Of a stretch of 64,000 nucleotides of DNA, positions 21,601 through 35,158 are shown piece after piece. The number at the start of each line of letters is the position of its first letter. Position 1 is the stretch's first letter. Position numbers and translations under genes: made by a program. The notes below the pieces were generated by a model. The model did no database searches. It was not told the origin of the DNA and saw only the letters and a list, made by a program, of their open reading frames with translations. The DNA lies in contig CM055106.1 in assembly GCA_029204225.1 (NCBI GenBank), forward strand, positions 13,137,364-13,201,363. Reading direction: 5' to 3'. This stretch comes from Diphasiastrum complanatum. Lineage: Eukaryota > Streptophyta > Lycopodiopsida > Lycopodiales > Lycopodiaceae.

Positions 21601-24600
21601 TCATAGTACAGATTTGAATATTTTAAGTTGCTTTATAAGAGGCTAACATTCACGTGTAAAGATTAATTTTTGGGATTATTGTAGGTTCTCAGACTTTGAT
21701 TGTATCGAAGTAGAGAGCAATTGGGAAAAGCTTGTTTTTATGATATGTAGCTAGGGCTAGAATGTGCATGCGGTTTGGTTAACACTTTGCTTTTTATTTT
21801 ATTTTTGTTGATTTTTGTCTTACTAATATTGGTTTTATAAATGATTAGTGGAGGAAATGACCAACAAACTGTTGGAGCTGTTGGGATTCGTGAAGTTTTT
21901 GGTGATTCAGAAGAAGATGAAGAAGTGGAAGGTCATGTTCGCCATGAGCCAAGCCCACAACCCATGTCAGAAGTAAGAGTATATCGTTATGGACTGCACG
22001 ATTTTGTTGGATTTAAGCTTTATGTTATCCCGTATTTGTATTCCTCCAACTAGGTTGATGGTGGTGTTTTGACAAGCTAAACCTTTAGCCTTTCTTGCTT
22101 TTCACATTTTATTTTGTTCGCACAAGTTGTTCAAGTGAGCAATGTATTTGATAAAGGTTTTCTTGGAATCAAATTCTTATTATGCAGCGAGCACATTCAG
22201 ATAACGATGCCAGTGATCATGGAGGTGTACGACCACAGGATGTGGTAATGGATGAAGAGGATCGATATGATTCAGAAGAAGAGCAGCAATCTGAGCGAAA
22301 ACCAAAGGAGAAGCCTGTAGGGCCTCCATTAAATCTTGTGATACCATTGCAGCCACCCCCAGCCAGGTCTGAAAAGGCAAGTGCTAATTTTTTTTAGCTT
22401 CTTACATAGTTAGAAGTTTTATGATTTGATGTTGGTAAGTTTTTATGAGTGTGTTGTTTGGGTCCCTTAGGTAAATTTCTACACTTTATTCTTCAAGTTA
22501 AGGTGGTTAGAAATTGTCCAATATCGACTTCTAAACAAGTCTTAAAGAGTATTTGTTTAATATTCTCGATCCTGGAGAATAGTCTACATCTTGAACTTCC
22601 ATATGCTGTAGTTTGTACCATCTAGCTTGCTAGACTCCGGCAACACAACATCACTCAACCCTGCCATAATAATGACCTTTAGCAACTCTCAGCAACTTGA
22701 ATTTCCACCAATCAGTATCTCGCTCAATCAACAAACAGTTTAGGTCACTTCCTCTTCCAGCAAATAGCTTCAGATCTGAACACAACTCTGATGGCAGTGA
22801 TTCAACAGTAGCTATCCAGCGAACTGTAGGTCTGGCAGCGAAAGTTCTCAGGCAGCCAGCCAGCCAGCGATCTGTCAGCAATCTCTATCAGCGACTGAAC
22901 AGTTTCAGGCAGCGATCAGCACTGTAGAACTGATCCGGTTCAGCGATCAGATTTCCCAGCAGCCAGCGATTTAATCAGTAGCAGTGATGAGGTCTCCCGC
23001 AGACAGATCTGCAGCATACAACCCTGCAGCCAGTGAACAGAGAAGTACATTTGATCTAGCTCAGTGAACAGATTTGAGCAGCGATCCGTTACATCTGTCA
23101 GCCAGCGATCAGTCTGCAGTGATCAGGTTCAGCGATCCAGCTAGGGATACAGCCTGTAAATCTTTTTCTAGAAGATTCGTTTGTCCTCCTGAAGACGTCA
23201 ACTCCACATGCAGCTTCAGCTCCTCCAAAAATCTGGGTGCAACCCTGCAAACAAATTCTCTCTCTCTCTCAAGCCTGCTCTGATGCCATGTCAAAATTTG
23301 ATTACAAATTCTAGATAGGAGTTAACTAATCATACTAGCACCCACACACACCAAGACCAACATAAGAGATTACGAGAACTCTGATTATAGAGGAATGAGC
23401 AAAGCTCTATAGAATGGAATGAATCTATGGTGGGGCGCCAGCCTACTTAAATACTGTCTCTATAGCTTGTCAAAAGCCAAAAGCAAGAAGCAAAAGCTAA
23501 AGGCAAAAAGTTGTGTACTATGATTGCTACCTATTTTGGGTAAAGACCCATAATGAATTACTAAGTAATAAAACCAAGTTCTATGCTAGAACTAGTGCGC
23601 CCCAACATCCACCCAAATGCACACACACTCTCTCTCTCTCTCCCTCACTCACTCACTCTCTCTCTCTCTCCCGCCCTCTTTCTCTCTCTCAGCTTCTCGG
23701 GCTTCTGCGGACTGTTCCGCTGCCCGCGCGCCCTTCTGGTTTTTTAAAAAAAAAAAATAATTAAAAAACGCGTCCAAGGCCCGGACGCTGGATGCGTCTA
23801 GAAATTGTTTTTTAAAAAAATGGGACACGTCCAACCCAGCATCCAGGGGTCGGACGCATCAGGGTCCGGGCGTCGGACGCGGACGACAAAAGGTTGCGTC
23901 CGCCCCGGACCCTCATGTCTGATCTAGATAAAGTTGTGCCATCTCATCACGATTGATAGGAAAGAGTAATAGATGTAAGTGGTCCCTCGAGAAGCATGCA
24001 ACCCCCCCGACCCTCTTTTACCTGTTGAACTATGTCATCATGATGGATGGATTTCCAAATAAATTCTAGAAACTATGGTAAACCTCTCACTTGAATCTCA
24101 CGTGTCTCAATAAAAAACCAAATGTCACCATCCTCAACAGTCTTGCATTTTCTTGCTTTTGTTGTAGAATGGATGTTGTTACTGTTCTAAAAGTTTATCC
24201 TGGAGGGGTAGGGCGCTCCCATACCCAAGGGCATTGACTTTCTATGTGATGATTTACAATTGTCCTTCTATTCACAAAGTGTACCTTACCATTTCAAAAA
24301 GTGACCCACTTGGCAATGTCTTTTACTTCTGAAAAGCCTTGTGATGATCCTCCCTTGTGAGGATCCTCGACCTGTATATACATGAGATTGTCATCCATGA
24401 AGATATGAGTACCTCATAACTTAGCTCTTAGTTTAGGGCCTCTCGATGATTCTGTAGAGAGGTATACCTGATTACTAGGGAGGTGCTGTCCCTCTTTGTC
24501 CTCCAAGCTTTTTCTATGCTTGAGCTTGTATGGGCAAGAGTGGTCTCATGAAAGTGCATGGCTTTATGGAGTTCATCATGATTCATGTGTATTTGGGACT

Positions 24601-27600
24601 CCATACCCTTTTTCTTTTGAAGGATTTGGCTTCTTGGAGTTCATCATGTGTATCAGGGACTCTACAAATTTTTCTTTGAAAGAGTAGCTAAAATCATACT
24701 TTTATAAGAATCTCGTCTTTAGCTGAATTACTTCTCACTATGGATGCCCATATTTTGGTCTCCTTTGTATGAAGCTCTAATTTGCTTTCAAGGTCTTGGA
24801 TCTTTGTGGATGCATCCCATATTTCCTTTTTCGAATCCACTACTTCTAGCTAGAGGTTGTTCATCTCTACCCTCATCAAAGCCATGTATTTAAGAAGGGG
24901 CTCTAGGTTTTTCTCGAGAGTGTACGATATTGGGCTGGTGGTAGGGGAATGGGTCTCAGCCCCTGTCATGATAATCAAAAGCATAATTCAAGAAAGTAGT
25001 GGACAGGAAAGTCACAGGCAATGGAAAAGATTTGACACTCACATAGTAGTGACATTAGTGCTAGGAATAGTACTAATAGAAATGTAAGAAATCAGGTGCT
25101 TACAGAAGAAAGAAGCCAAGTAGTTCTTGCTTTCAAGAAGGAAACAAAGAAAACAAGGAAAAAAAAGGAGCAATGGTGAGGGGTGGTAGTGAAGGAAAGA
25201 TTAGCGATGAAGGGCTGAAGGACCAACAACAGTTAATAGGCATATAAGACGAAAAAAAGTTCATATCAAGTGTGTGGTACAGTGAGAGCTTTTGAAACGT
25301 CTCCGTAACAAAAAAGAAATGAAATGCCAATGTACTATACTATGAACATAAAGTAGGTCTAAAAAGTCTAGTGATGCCAATAAGATAATGGTATATCTCC
25401 GTGCCATCAAGTACTATTGCTATGAAAGAAGGATGTGATGGGGATAACACCTGAAGGTGGTCTCGAAAGATGCTGCGGACGTCACTAAGGAGGTCGTCTC
25501 TGAGTAGTGGCTCTATGGGCAATATGAGTAGTACGCCGTCTTTGGTCTCTATGTAGTAAAGAGTCACTGTCGTCGCCACTATCATCGGATCTAGGGTCCA
25601 TACGCGATCTCCTGCGGGAGAAATACGATGTGATTTGGAGTTGTGTATCAAGGTGAACAGATGGCTGGTGTAGGTCCTGTCTTAGTAAAAACATCTCTCT
25701 GATCATAAGTGCGACACATCTCGGGTCATTAAATGCTGTAAGGGCCCGCAGTGTGACCGGAGTCTCTCTGAAAAGGCAATGTTATCTCCCTCTAATCTCG
25801 TAGTAGACTGGACATTTGAACAAAAAGTGCTCCTCTGACTCCATCGCAGACAATGAACATAATTGGCAGATCCGCTCCTCACGTGGGATACCATGGAAAC
25901 GTCCAATCTCAATCTCAAGCTGATGTGATGAGACTCGTAGCTGACCCAGTAAAAATATCGTGGTAGAACTGGGGTCCGCATGTCATCAATCTCCAACAAA
26001 TGAGTCCTGTAATAGTTGGGTTTAGCCCCTTGGCCTTGCCATGTGCGACGAAGGTATGCCATGTATAGGGAACGTTTGATATAATCGTTAGTACCCGATG
26101 GGAGGTCCGTGCGTGATATATATGCCAAAAGTATCCAATAGACGTGATGCCTGTGAGAACCATGACAAGTGAGAGCCCAGACTGTGAAGGTGCTGAGATG
26201 TTGAGTGCTGCCTATGGATATCTATGTGCATCAGTGGGAAGCAGCCTGAGACGCTGTATATATGTGATGAGACGGAAGATGGCATCAAGCTGTAGAGGTG
26301 GAACTGCAAACTCTGCTAGGTTAATTTGGTGCGGGACAGAGGGCTTAGCCCGTATCATCCGTGAGAGCATAAGGACCTGGAGGCATGAGATACTGGCCCA
26401 ATTAGCAGACGTGAGCCTTGGGGGCACCATGTCTTTGCAGCATACAATGCAATGGGGGAGACAAAAGGATCAAATAACTGACACTTACTCGGGGCGTCCC
26501 GAGGTTTCCATCAGGTGTATTCACATCAAATTCGGTGCTGATTTGGAGATCTAAACAAATTTTCAAATCAGATTTGCGCCTATTTTCAAGGCTGATTTCT
26601 GATTTTATCTGACATCAGTTTTCAGTTCAGGTTGGATCTAAGATACTCCTAAGATGTTCTAGAACTCCTGCATGATCTTCAGTTTTGCATGCATGTCACA
26701 TACATCTCTTGCATGTTGATGCATGTTCAATGCATGTGATCTTTTAAGTCTCAAGGCAACTTGTGGGCTTCGAAGATCCAAGATCCTACAAGCCTCTGCT
26801 AAGTTCTTGTCTAGAGTTGTGTTTTACATGCTCTAGGCCTGATAGAATCTGAGTGATTCTCAAACTAGGAGTAGACTAATCTTATTAGTACTCACAAAAC
26901 ACCAAACACAAGAGGAAGAAGATGATTCACAAGAGCAATGATCTGAGATGATCTGAATTAAATTGATAATGAAGCTAGCAAATTTGGTACTAACTTAGGT
27001 ACCTATACTAAAAATAGATAGTACCTATACTAAAAATAGAAATAGGCCTTCTAGCACGCAGGCTGGCCTCTACAATTAATTAATTAACCATTAATTCCTA
27101 ACACTCCCCCTTAATGGATAATTGATTATCAATAAGACCTAGGCGTGTCCTGATTTTCATGACCAAGTCCTTTTGTGAAGATATCTGCAACTTGATCATT
27201 GGTGTTTTAGTAGATCAACCAGCTTTATCCTTATCTATAGAACCATCAGACTTAAACTTGGTTCTATAAATCCACTTGCAACCTGCTGGAAGTACAACAA
27301 GATTCCATGTCTCGTTTCATAATAGAACTGTACTCCTCATCCATAGCAGTCTTCCAAACTTGTTCCTTTGCAGCATCTTCATAAAATAAAGGATCCTTAG
27401 AATCCAACACTGAAGCCATAAACACATAATGCGTTTCTTCACCATCTTCACAATAGTTGACACTTGAACATGTCAATCTCTTAGCTCCTTGTTGACTCGA
27501 TTCTCCCTCATCCAACATTTGACTACCTTTTATAGTCTCAAAATACCATCTTGGTAACTTCTTTTTAGGTGATGTAGAAGGAGAATAAGTATCAAATACT

Positions 27601-30600
27601 CTTGACCTTTCCTTTCGTTTACCAACATCCACCTGTGTACTCATCCTTGGTACAATTTGTGTAGAAGCTGTATCAAATGGACCTGTATCTTCTTGAATAT
27701 CATCTGTGATAGGAGTTTTTTATGCAGGAGAAAATTTATGTAGGAGAAAATACATCCTCCTCATGTTCTTCTAGGTTAGAAGACTCACTTTCTTCAAACA
27801 CAACATCCCTGCTCATAATCACCTTCTTACTAATAAGATTATAAGGCGATATGCCTTCTCTTGCTCATCATAACCAAGGAATAAACACTTGACTGCCTTT
27901 GAATCAAGTTTTCGACGCTTATCTTTAGGAATATGAGCATATGCAATACAACCAACAACTCGTAGATGATCCACTTTAGGTTTTATACCTGTGAAAGCTC
28001 CTTCTGGAGTTCGATTTTAGAACAGCTTTTGTAGGACTTCTGTTAAGCAGAAGCTGCACAAACTTGATGATCCGATTGTCTTTGATAAGGCACTTCTGAT
28101 CATCCTGAATCATGCGTGAAAGCATAGTGATTTGTAGCCGTGAGATACTGGCCCAGTCAGATGAGGTAGAGCCCGTGCACCATGTAGCTGATGCATATAG
28201 GGCTGTAGGAGAAACAATGGTGTCAAAAAGCCGACACTTACTCGAGGCATCTCGAATAGACTTACGGAAGCAAATCTCTCCAACTGGGCCTGGGAAGCAT
28301 GGCCTTTCCCAAGCCTACTAGAGGCTGCCTGTCTCATACTAAATATAGGACCAGTAAAAAGGGTGCCCAAGTAAGTGTAGGAAGGGACAATCTCTAACGG
28401 CCGGTTGTCAAAAAGGAGCTCCTGTCTCAACATAAAGCTCCTGGAAGTGTTGAAGACCATCACCTTGGTCTTCACAATGTTCACCCCTTGGCCCCATCTG
28501 CACAAAAATCATGAGATCAATCTATCTCTGTAACCCCTCTCTAGTAGGTGAAAGTAGAACCACATCATCTGCATAAAGAAGAATAGCGATCAAGATGTCA
28601 CCAAGTCTAGAACCACCACACTGCTCTCTAACTCATCAATATATAAGCCAAAAAGTGTAGGGGAGAGGGAACATCCCTGCTTCACCCCAATAGTGCTCAT
28701 GATTTGCTTTGAGATACCTCTGTCACTTCGGAAACATCCCAATACTCTCTCATAGAGTGCCACCACTGCTAGGACTGTGTCATCAGAAAAACCAAGGTCT
28801 CCTTATCCGCTGGATGAGTAAGGAGCGTGGGACAGAGTCGAAGGCTTTCTAGAAGTCAACAAAGCAGCGATAAACTCGCTCTCGCCGGTGCCAAGTAAGG
28901 AACGTGGGACAAAGTCGAAGGCTTTCTAGAAGTCAATGAAGCAGCGATAAACTCGCTCTCGTCGGTGCTGAGCTTCCTCAATAATAATGGCTCTGACAGT
29001 AAAGATATGATCTGTAGTAGAATAATGAGCTCTAAACCCAGCTTGGCCCATAGCATGCAATCTCTTGGTCTTTGACTCAGTACTCACAACTGACTGAAGA
29101 ATAATGCCATACAACTTCGTGATAACGTGCCCAATCATAAGAGTCCGATAGTTACTAGGATTCTTGGGATCACCATTTTTGTGTATGGGATGAATGATGT
29201 TGGTGCACCAAGAAGAAGGAAAAGCGGAGACAACGGCTTGATTGAGTAGAGTGGCTAGGAGAGGTGATAGTAAATCAGCAACATGGATTAAAAGCTCAGA
29301 TTCAAGGTCATCAATATCCTTGGCTTTATTGGTGTTCATTTTCTTGATGGCATTGTGGACCATATCAGAGGTGAAGAAGGTAAGCTCAGAAGGTCTAGGG
29401 GAGATGGAAATAGGTGTGTCGGTATCGATGGTATATGAGGCAGTGGCGTACTCAGTCCAAATGCGTAAATCATCAAGGAGCGGAGCCGTGTGGCCAAGAC
29501 CTATGATAGCACCGTGGTTGCCTCGCAAAAAAGCGCGCACGGCCAAACGGCCTCAGAGGGGGAATGAACTCATGCCAGATTGCGCCCATGGAAGAACTAT
29601 AGATAAGACCAATGAGTCGTCGCTCTTCCAAACTATCATATGCCCCCTCCCTAGGGCCCATGGCCTATAAGTGGTGGTTAAATCTCCAGGAGACTGGGCA
29701 GACTCCCCGGTCATGGAAGGCCTTTGAAGAAGCCTCCTAAGAGAATTTCTACCTGAAAATGAACTTGATAGAGCCTGACAAGCCTGGGAGAAAACAGTAA
29801 TGGACAAGTCCCTAATCCAATATATCTCGCAGTATCGAGAAGCAATTTTAAAAATTAAAAATATGGATGACTATCAGAAAGGCAGGGGATTTGTCCGTGG
29901 CCTTAAAGATGAATATAAAGTAGAGGTCCAGAGAAACTTGCCTACTACCCTAGAGCAAGTTTTTAAATATGCTCAAATCTATGATGATTCAGTGGGTAGG
30001 AAGAGGGCGAGACAACAGCCTCTTTTTGAGCAGCCTTCTCAGAAAGACTTTCAATTTAAAAAGAAATTTTTAGAATGAAAGAAAGAAGATAAAGTAAAAG
30101 GTGAAGCTCCTCAGAAACGCCCATCGCTCATACAGCCCTTAAAACCAGAAGATTTTGAGAAAGCCAAACAAGAACGTTTGTGCTTTGTGTGCATGGGCAA
30201 GGGACACACAGTCAGACAGTGTCCCAAGGGGCCTTTCACTAAGAAAGATAAAAAAGATAAAAAACAAGTTCATCTTGTTCAGACTGTAAGTTTCCCCAGT
30301 GACTCGGCAGCTTTCGAGATCAAAGTGTATCATGAAGACCATGAACACTGTTGCCAGCTGACCTCTGCAATGCTAGCGAGACCCTTCAGCTTTGGGCCGC
30401 ATGACCTAGTACGTATGCATGGGGGGAACGAAGATGAAATAAACTTTCAGATAATGAACCTGGATCGCACAGACATTGTTCTCGGGAGAGATTGGCTCTA
30501 CAGCTTAGGACCTTCTCTCCACATAAACTATCAAGAGAACACCCTCAGCTTTCAGCATAAAGGCCGAGAGATCCAGTTGCATGGGGAGCATGATGTTCCC

Positions 30601-33600
30601 AATAGCCCTATGGTTTGCAGTTCAAAGCTCTGTCAGCTAATCGAAGACGACGACCATCAGGTATTCTTATGTGACTTTCAGTTTATTTCTGAAGTTTCTA
30701 TTTCTAGTTCTTTACAGCAGAAAATCAATAAATTAGAAACTTTATTGTCTAAATTTAAAGATGTTTTTCTTGAAGATTTGCCACATGGTTTACCACCTAG
30801 TAGAGAGGTAGATCATGTAATAAACCTAGTACCAGGTACAACACCTGTTTCTAGACCTCCGTATCGGGTCAGCCGAACAGAGGACGAAGAAAGGCAGTTA
30901 ACAGATTATCTTGGGAAAGGCCAAATTCAGACCAATAGTTCACCATGGGCCTCACCAGTCCTTTTGGTGAAAAAGAAAGAGGGGTCTATGCGTCTTTGCG
31001 TAGATTACAGAGCCCTCAATAAAGTCACAATTAAGAATAAGTATCCTATTTTTCGGGCAGACGAGTTGTTTGATCAACTCGACGGGGCTAAATTTTTCAG
31101 TAAAATAGACCTCAGATCGAGATATCATCAAGTCCGTATAAAGACAGAAGGTGTCCCGAAAACAGCTTTTAGGACTCTTCATGGTCATTATGAGTTTAAG
31201 GTGATGCCATTTGGGCTCACAAATGCTCCAGCTACCTTTATGACCTTGATGAACAGTGTCCTCAGTCGTATTTTAGATGACATTCTCGTTTACAGCAAAA
31301 CGAGGAAGGAGCATCTTAAACACCTCAGAAAGGTGTTTCGACTACTTAGAAAGCATAAGCTTTATGCTAAAGAATCCAAGTGTGAATTCTTCGTTGAAGA
31401 AGTAGCTTATTTGGGTCACATTATCTCGGCAGATGGGATTAAGATGGACTCCAATAAGGTTAAAGCCATACTCAGTTGGCTGAGACCTCAGAATATTTTA
31501 GAGCTTCAGATCTTTCTTGGTTTGGCGGGATATTATAAACGATTTGTCAAGGAATATGCTCAGATAGCAGTTCCCATAACAAATCTTCTTAAGGGGTTTG
31601 GGAGTCCGCACAGCAGGAGAGCTTTGATGCTCTCAAAACAGCCTTAGCTACAACATGAGTTTTAAAAGTCGTCGACCCCAATCAGCCATTTGTGGTCGAA
31701 ACAGATGCTAGCGACTTTGCAGTTGGTGCTGTACTAACTCAGGGTGGACGACCAGTTGCGTTCGAGAGTAAAAAACTCGAACCAGCTCAAACTAGGTACA
31801 ATGCCTATGAAAAGGAACTCTTTTCTATAGTCCATGCCCTTAAGACTTGGAGGCATTATTTGTATGGTGCCAACTTTGAGGTCCTGACAGACCATGAAAG
31901 TCTCAGATACCTTTGCAATCAACCTGAGCTTAGGGGTCGGAAAGCTCGTTGGGCAGAGTTGATGCAAGAGTTTGATATGCCTATCAGATATAGACGGGGG
32001 AAATTCAATACAGTAGCTGATGCCCTTAGTAGAATGCCTATGATAAACGAGCTGAGTTTTTCTCAGATTCGTAATGAGTTACTCGAGTCCTTGAGAGGGA
32101 AGTGCTAGCATGATGCATTCTTCTCTACTATCTGGAACTCAGTCCAGAGCAGATAGTTACAGACTCCAGAACCAGTTCCCGGGGCTGGTGCCAGTTCGTC
32201 CAAGAATACGGCAGCTTCCGTTGAGGATGATGATGAATCCAAGTATACGTCAGATGACGTTGAGGATTCTGAGCTTGTATTACCCAAGCAAACCCCAGTG
32301 GTTGAGGGTCAGTTGACTCAAGGATTCAAATGGAAACACTATTCCATTCAGGATGAGTACTTGCTCTATGGAGATAGAGTATGTGTCCCCAATTCAGAGG
32401 ATTATAGGTAGCAGGTCCTATATGAGTGTCATGACAATCCTAGTGCAGGGCACCCAGGCATACAGAAGACCTATGAGCTTCTTCGTAGGCAATTTTTCTG
32501 GCTCAGTATGAAAAAGGACGACCAACAATATGTAACCAGCTGCCAGAAATGTCAAGTAAATAAAGCAGAGTGTTTAAAGGCAGGAGGGTTGTTACAGCCC
32601 TTAGATATACCAGCTGGTAAATGGGAGAGTATCTCCATGGATTTTATAGTAGGCCTGCCTAAAACCCGAAAGGGTAATGACGCTATATGGGTCACAGTTG
32701 ATTGTCCGACCAAAATGGCTCATTTTATACCGACTAAAACAACGTTAGAGCTCCAGAGTTAGCGAGGTTGTTTGTTGAGGGGCTATTTAAATTGTACGGT
32801 CTACCTTCCGGCATAGTCAGCGACCGGGACGGTAAGTTTAATGGAAATTTTTGGAGGGCAGTATTCCATTATCTTCATACTAAACTTATTATGAGTATCA
32901 CCGACCATCCACAGACGGACGGTCAAACAAAGAGGGTAAATTAGGTGCTAGAGGATATGCTTCGTGCATACGTCAGCAAGAAGCAGACTAATTGGGAGGA
33001 GTATCTCTCGATATTAGAGTTTGCTTGTAACAGTACCAAACATTCAGCTACGGGATACAGCCCCTTTATGCTGATGTACGATTTTCAACCACGCTCACCC
33101 ACAGCTGTAGGGTTTAAACAAGAAAAAGTTGAAGCAGCCAGAAACTTTTTAGAAGATCTAAACCAGATGATAGAACATGCTAAGCGTAGCATTAGGTAGT
33201 CCCAGGATCGAGCCAGGCATCATGCAGATCCACACAAACGGGATGTGCAGTTTTCCGTTGGTGAGAAAGTCTACTTGAGAGTCCCAGTTGACTCTAAAAC
33301 CCTCAAATCAGGAGTGTGCTAAGTTGTCTCCTAGGTATTGTGGTCCCTTTACCATTAGTAGGAGCCTAGGTGAGGTCACCTATGAACTAGAACTCCCACA
33401 CAATAGTAAGGTTTTTCCAGTCTTTCATGTAAGTCAGTTACGAAAAGCCTTAACCAGATCAGACAATCTGGTAGGGGACAGTGTTCTAGTTCTCCCATTG
33501 GATCCTCAACAACCTCCACATGAACCAGAGGAGATTCTTGATAGTAGAGAGACGCAGACTCGTCATACTCTATACCGAGAATATCTGGTTAAGTGGAATG

Positions 33601-35086
33601 ATCAGCCTCTTGAGAATGCCACTTGGGAAAGAGGCAACGTCCTTCGCAAGATTTTTCCAGACTTTGTCTTAGAGGATCAAGACGGTTCTTAAGGGGGAGG
33701 GAGTGTTACGAGCACGTAACCAGTGCCGAGCCCTAGAGAACATAGGAGGTCAGATACCACAGTCAGGGTCGTGTTCAGCGTACACGACCAACAGGGCATG
33801 ACAGTGTGGGTAGTGTGCCCCGGCACGGTCCATAGCCATGGCGGCCCTAACACAACATAGAGATCCTGTCAGTGGGATAGGGCCCCATGTTGGGTCCCAA
33901 CGTGCAGTCGGCCACGTCAGTGCCACGTGGCCGACACTTGGCAGTATGCATGTTACCAGTCCTCACACTGGGCTAGGATGAGCTTGCTCCATACCAGGGA
34001 GTAGGCAAGGTTGGGTGGATCAGTTAGTGTTTGCCCTACTCTGGTGTTAGGAACTATTACACCACCTCCGGTGAATTAACTCCTGATAGTCAGACCTTGC
34101 CAACCACACGCCTGTACAATGCTACTACTGCCTGTATAGTATCCTCCTGAAAGTTCCGATCGTGAAGTCTTTGTATCAATAGATGCCTAGGCACAGAATC
34201 AAAGGCCTTGCGGAGATCCACAAAGCAACAGTATACACATTCCCTCTTGGCCTTAGCCTCCTCAATAATGGACCTCAAAGTAAAGATATGATCCGATGTA
34301 GTAAATCTCGATCTGAAACCCGCCTGTCCAATGGCATAAAGTGATCTGGCATCCATCTCCGTACTAATCTCTGACTGTAGGATAGAACCATAAACTTTGG
34401 CGAAGAGGTGGCTGATCATAATGGTGCGGTAGTTGTCAACTTTCATGGGGTCCCCGCCTTTATGGATAGGGTGAATGAGGTTTGTCGACCATGGAGATGG
34501 AAAATCAGAGGTGACAACTCGGTTGAACAGAATGGAGAGGAAGGGTGAGAGGATGTCAGGAGCATACTTTAGAAGTTCAGCTTCTAGCTCATCAATGTCT
34601 TTGGCTTTATGGGAATGGAGTCGTGTGATGGCCTTCTCCATAAGGTCGTTAGTAAATATGGCAGAAGTATCCGTGACACAGGAGGTGGGAAGAGGAGGGG
34701 TATCTGGGATGGTGTACAGTGATGTGGCATATGTGACCCAAGTGCTGAGGTCTGTAATCCGTGGTGGAGGTGATCGTGGAAGGAACTTCTTCCAAAACGA
34801 ACCTGAGGAGGAACTGAAAAGGAGATCCATCATTTTCTTACCTTGGCCAATCTCGTATGCAATTTTCTTTTTTCTGGTGGTTCTATGATAGACACGAGAT
34901 ATGGTTTTGGTCATGTGGGGAAAATGGGAGTGAGCATATATGAGGTTCTGATGGAGGTGGAGGCACTCCTGGTCATACCAAGGATTCTGGGGTCTATTAC
35001 GTCTCTGGTGCTTGGGCCGTGGGGATGGAAAGGCAATGGAAGCTGCAGTGTGGATGGTCTGGACAAGAAAGAGGGACTGCTCCTCT

Positions 35087-35158
<72 letters not shown>

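Larger units (their letters stand above)
29796..33692 (+). mobile_element. Ty3/Gypsy chromovirus gag-pol, broken
   Basis: Plus-strand Gypsy polyprotein with integrase chromodomain, of the clade that targets heterochromatin. Order: Gag end (29800-30075, then TGA), CCHC knuckle [14 protein letters not shown] (about 30181-30222), protease remnant with [13 protein letters not shown] but no DSG active-site block, reverse transcriptase, RNase H, integrase, chromodomain, stop TAA 33690-33692. Frameshifts near 31605, 32755 and 33290 and stops at 31656, 32760 and 32942 break it. The 5' part with LTR and Gag N-terminus is missing where it meets the LINE. It is the only transposon in intron 4 lying in the sense of LEO1. 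Confidence 0.95.
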
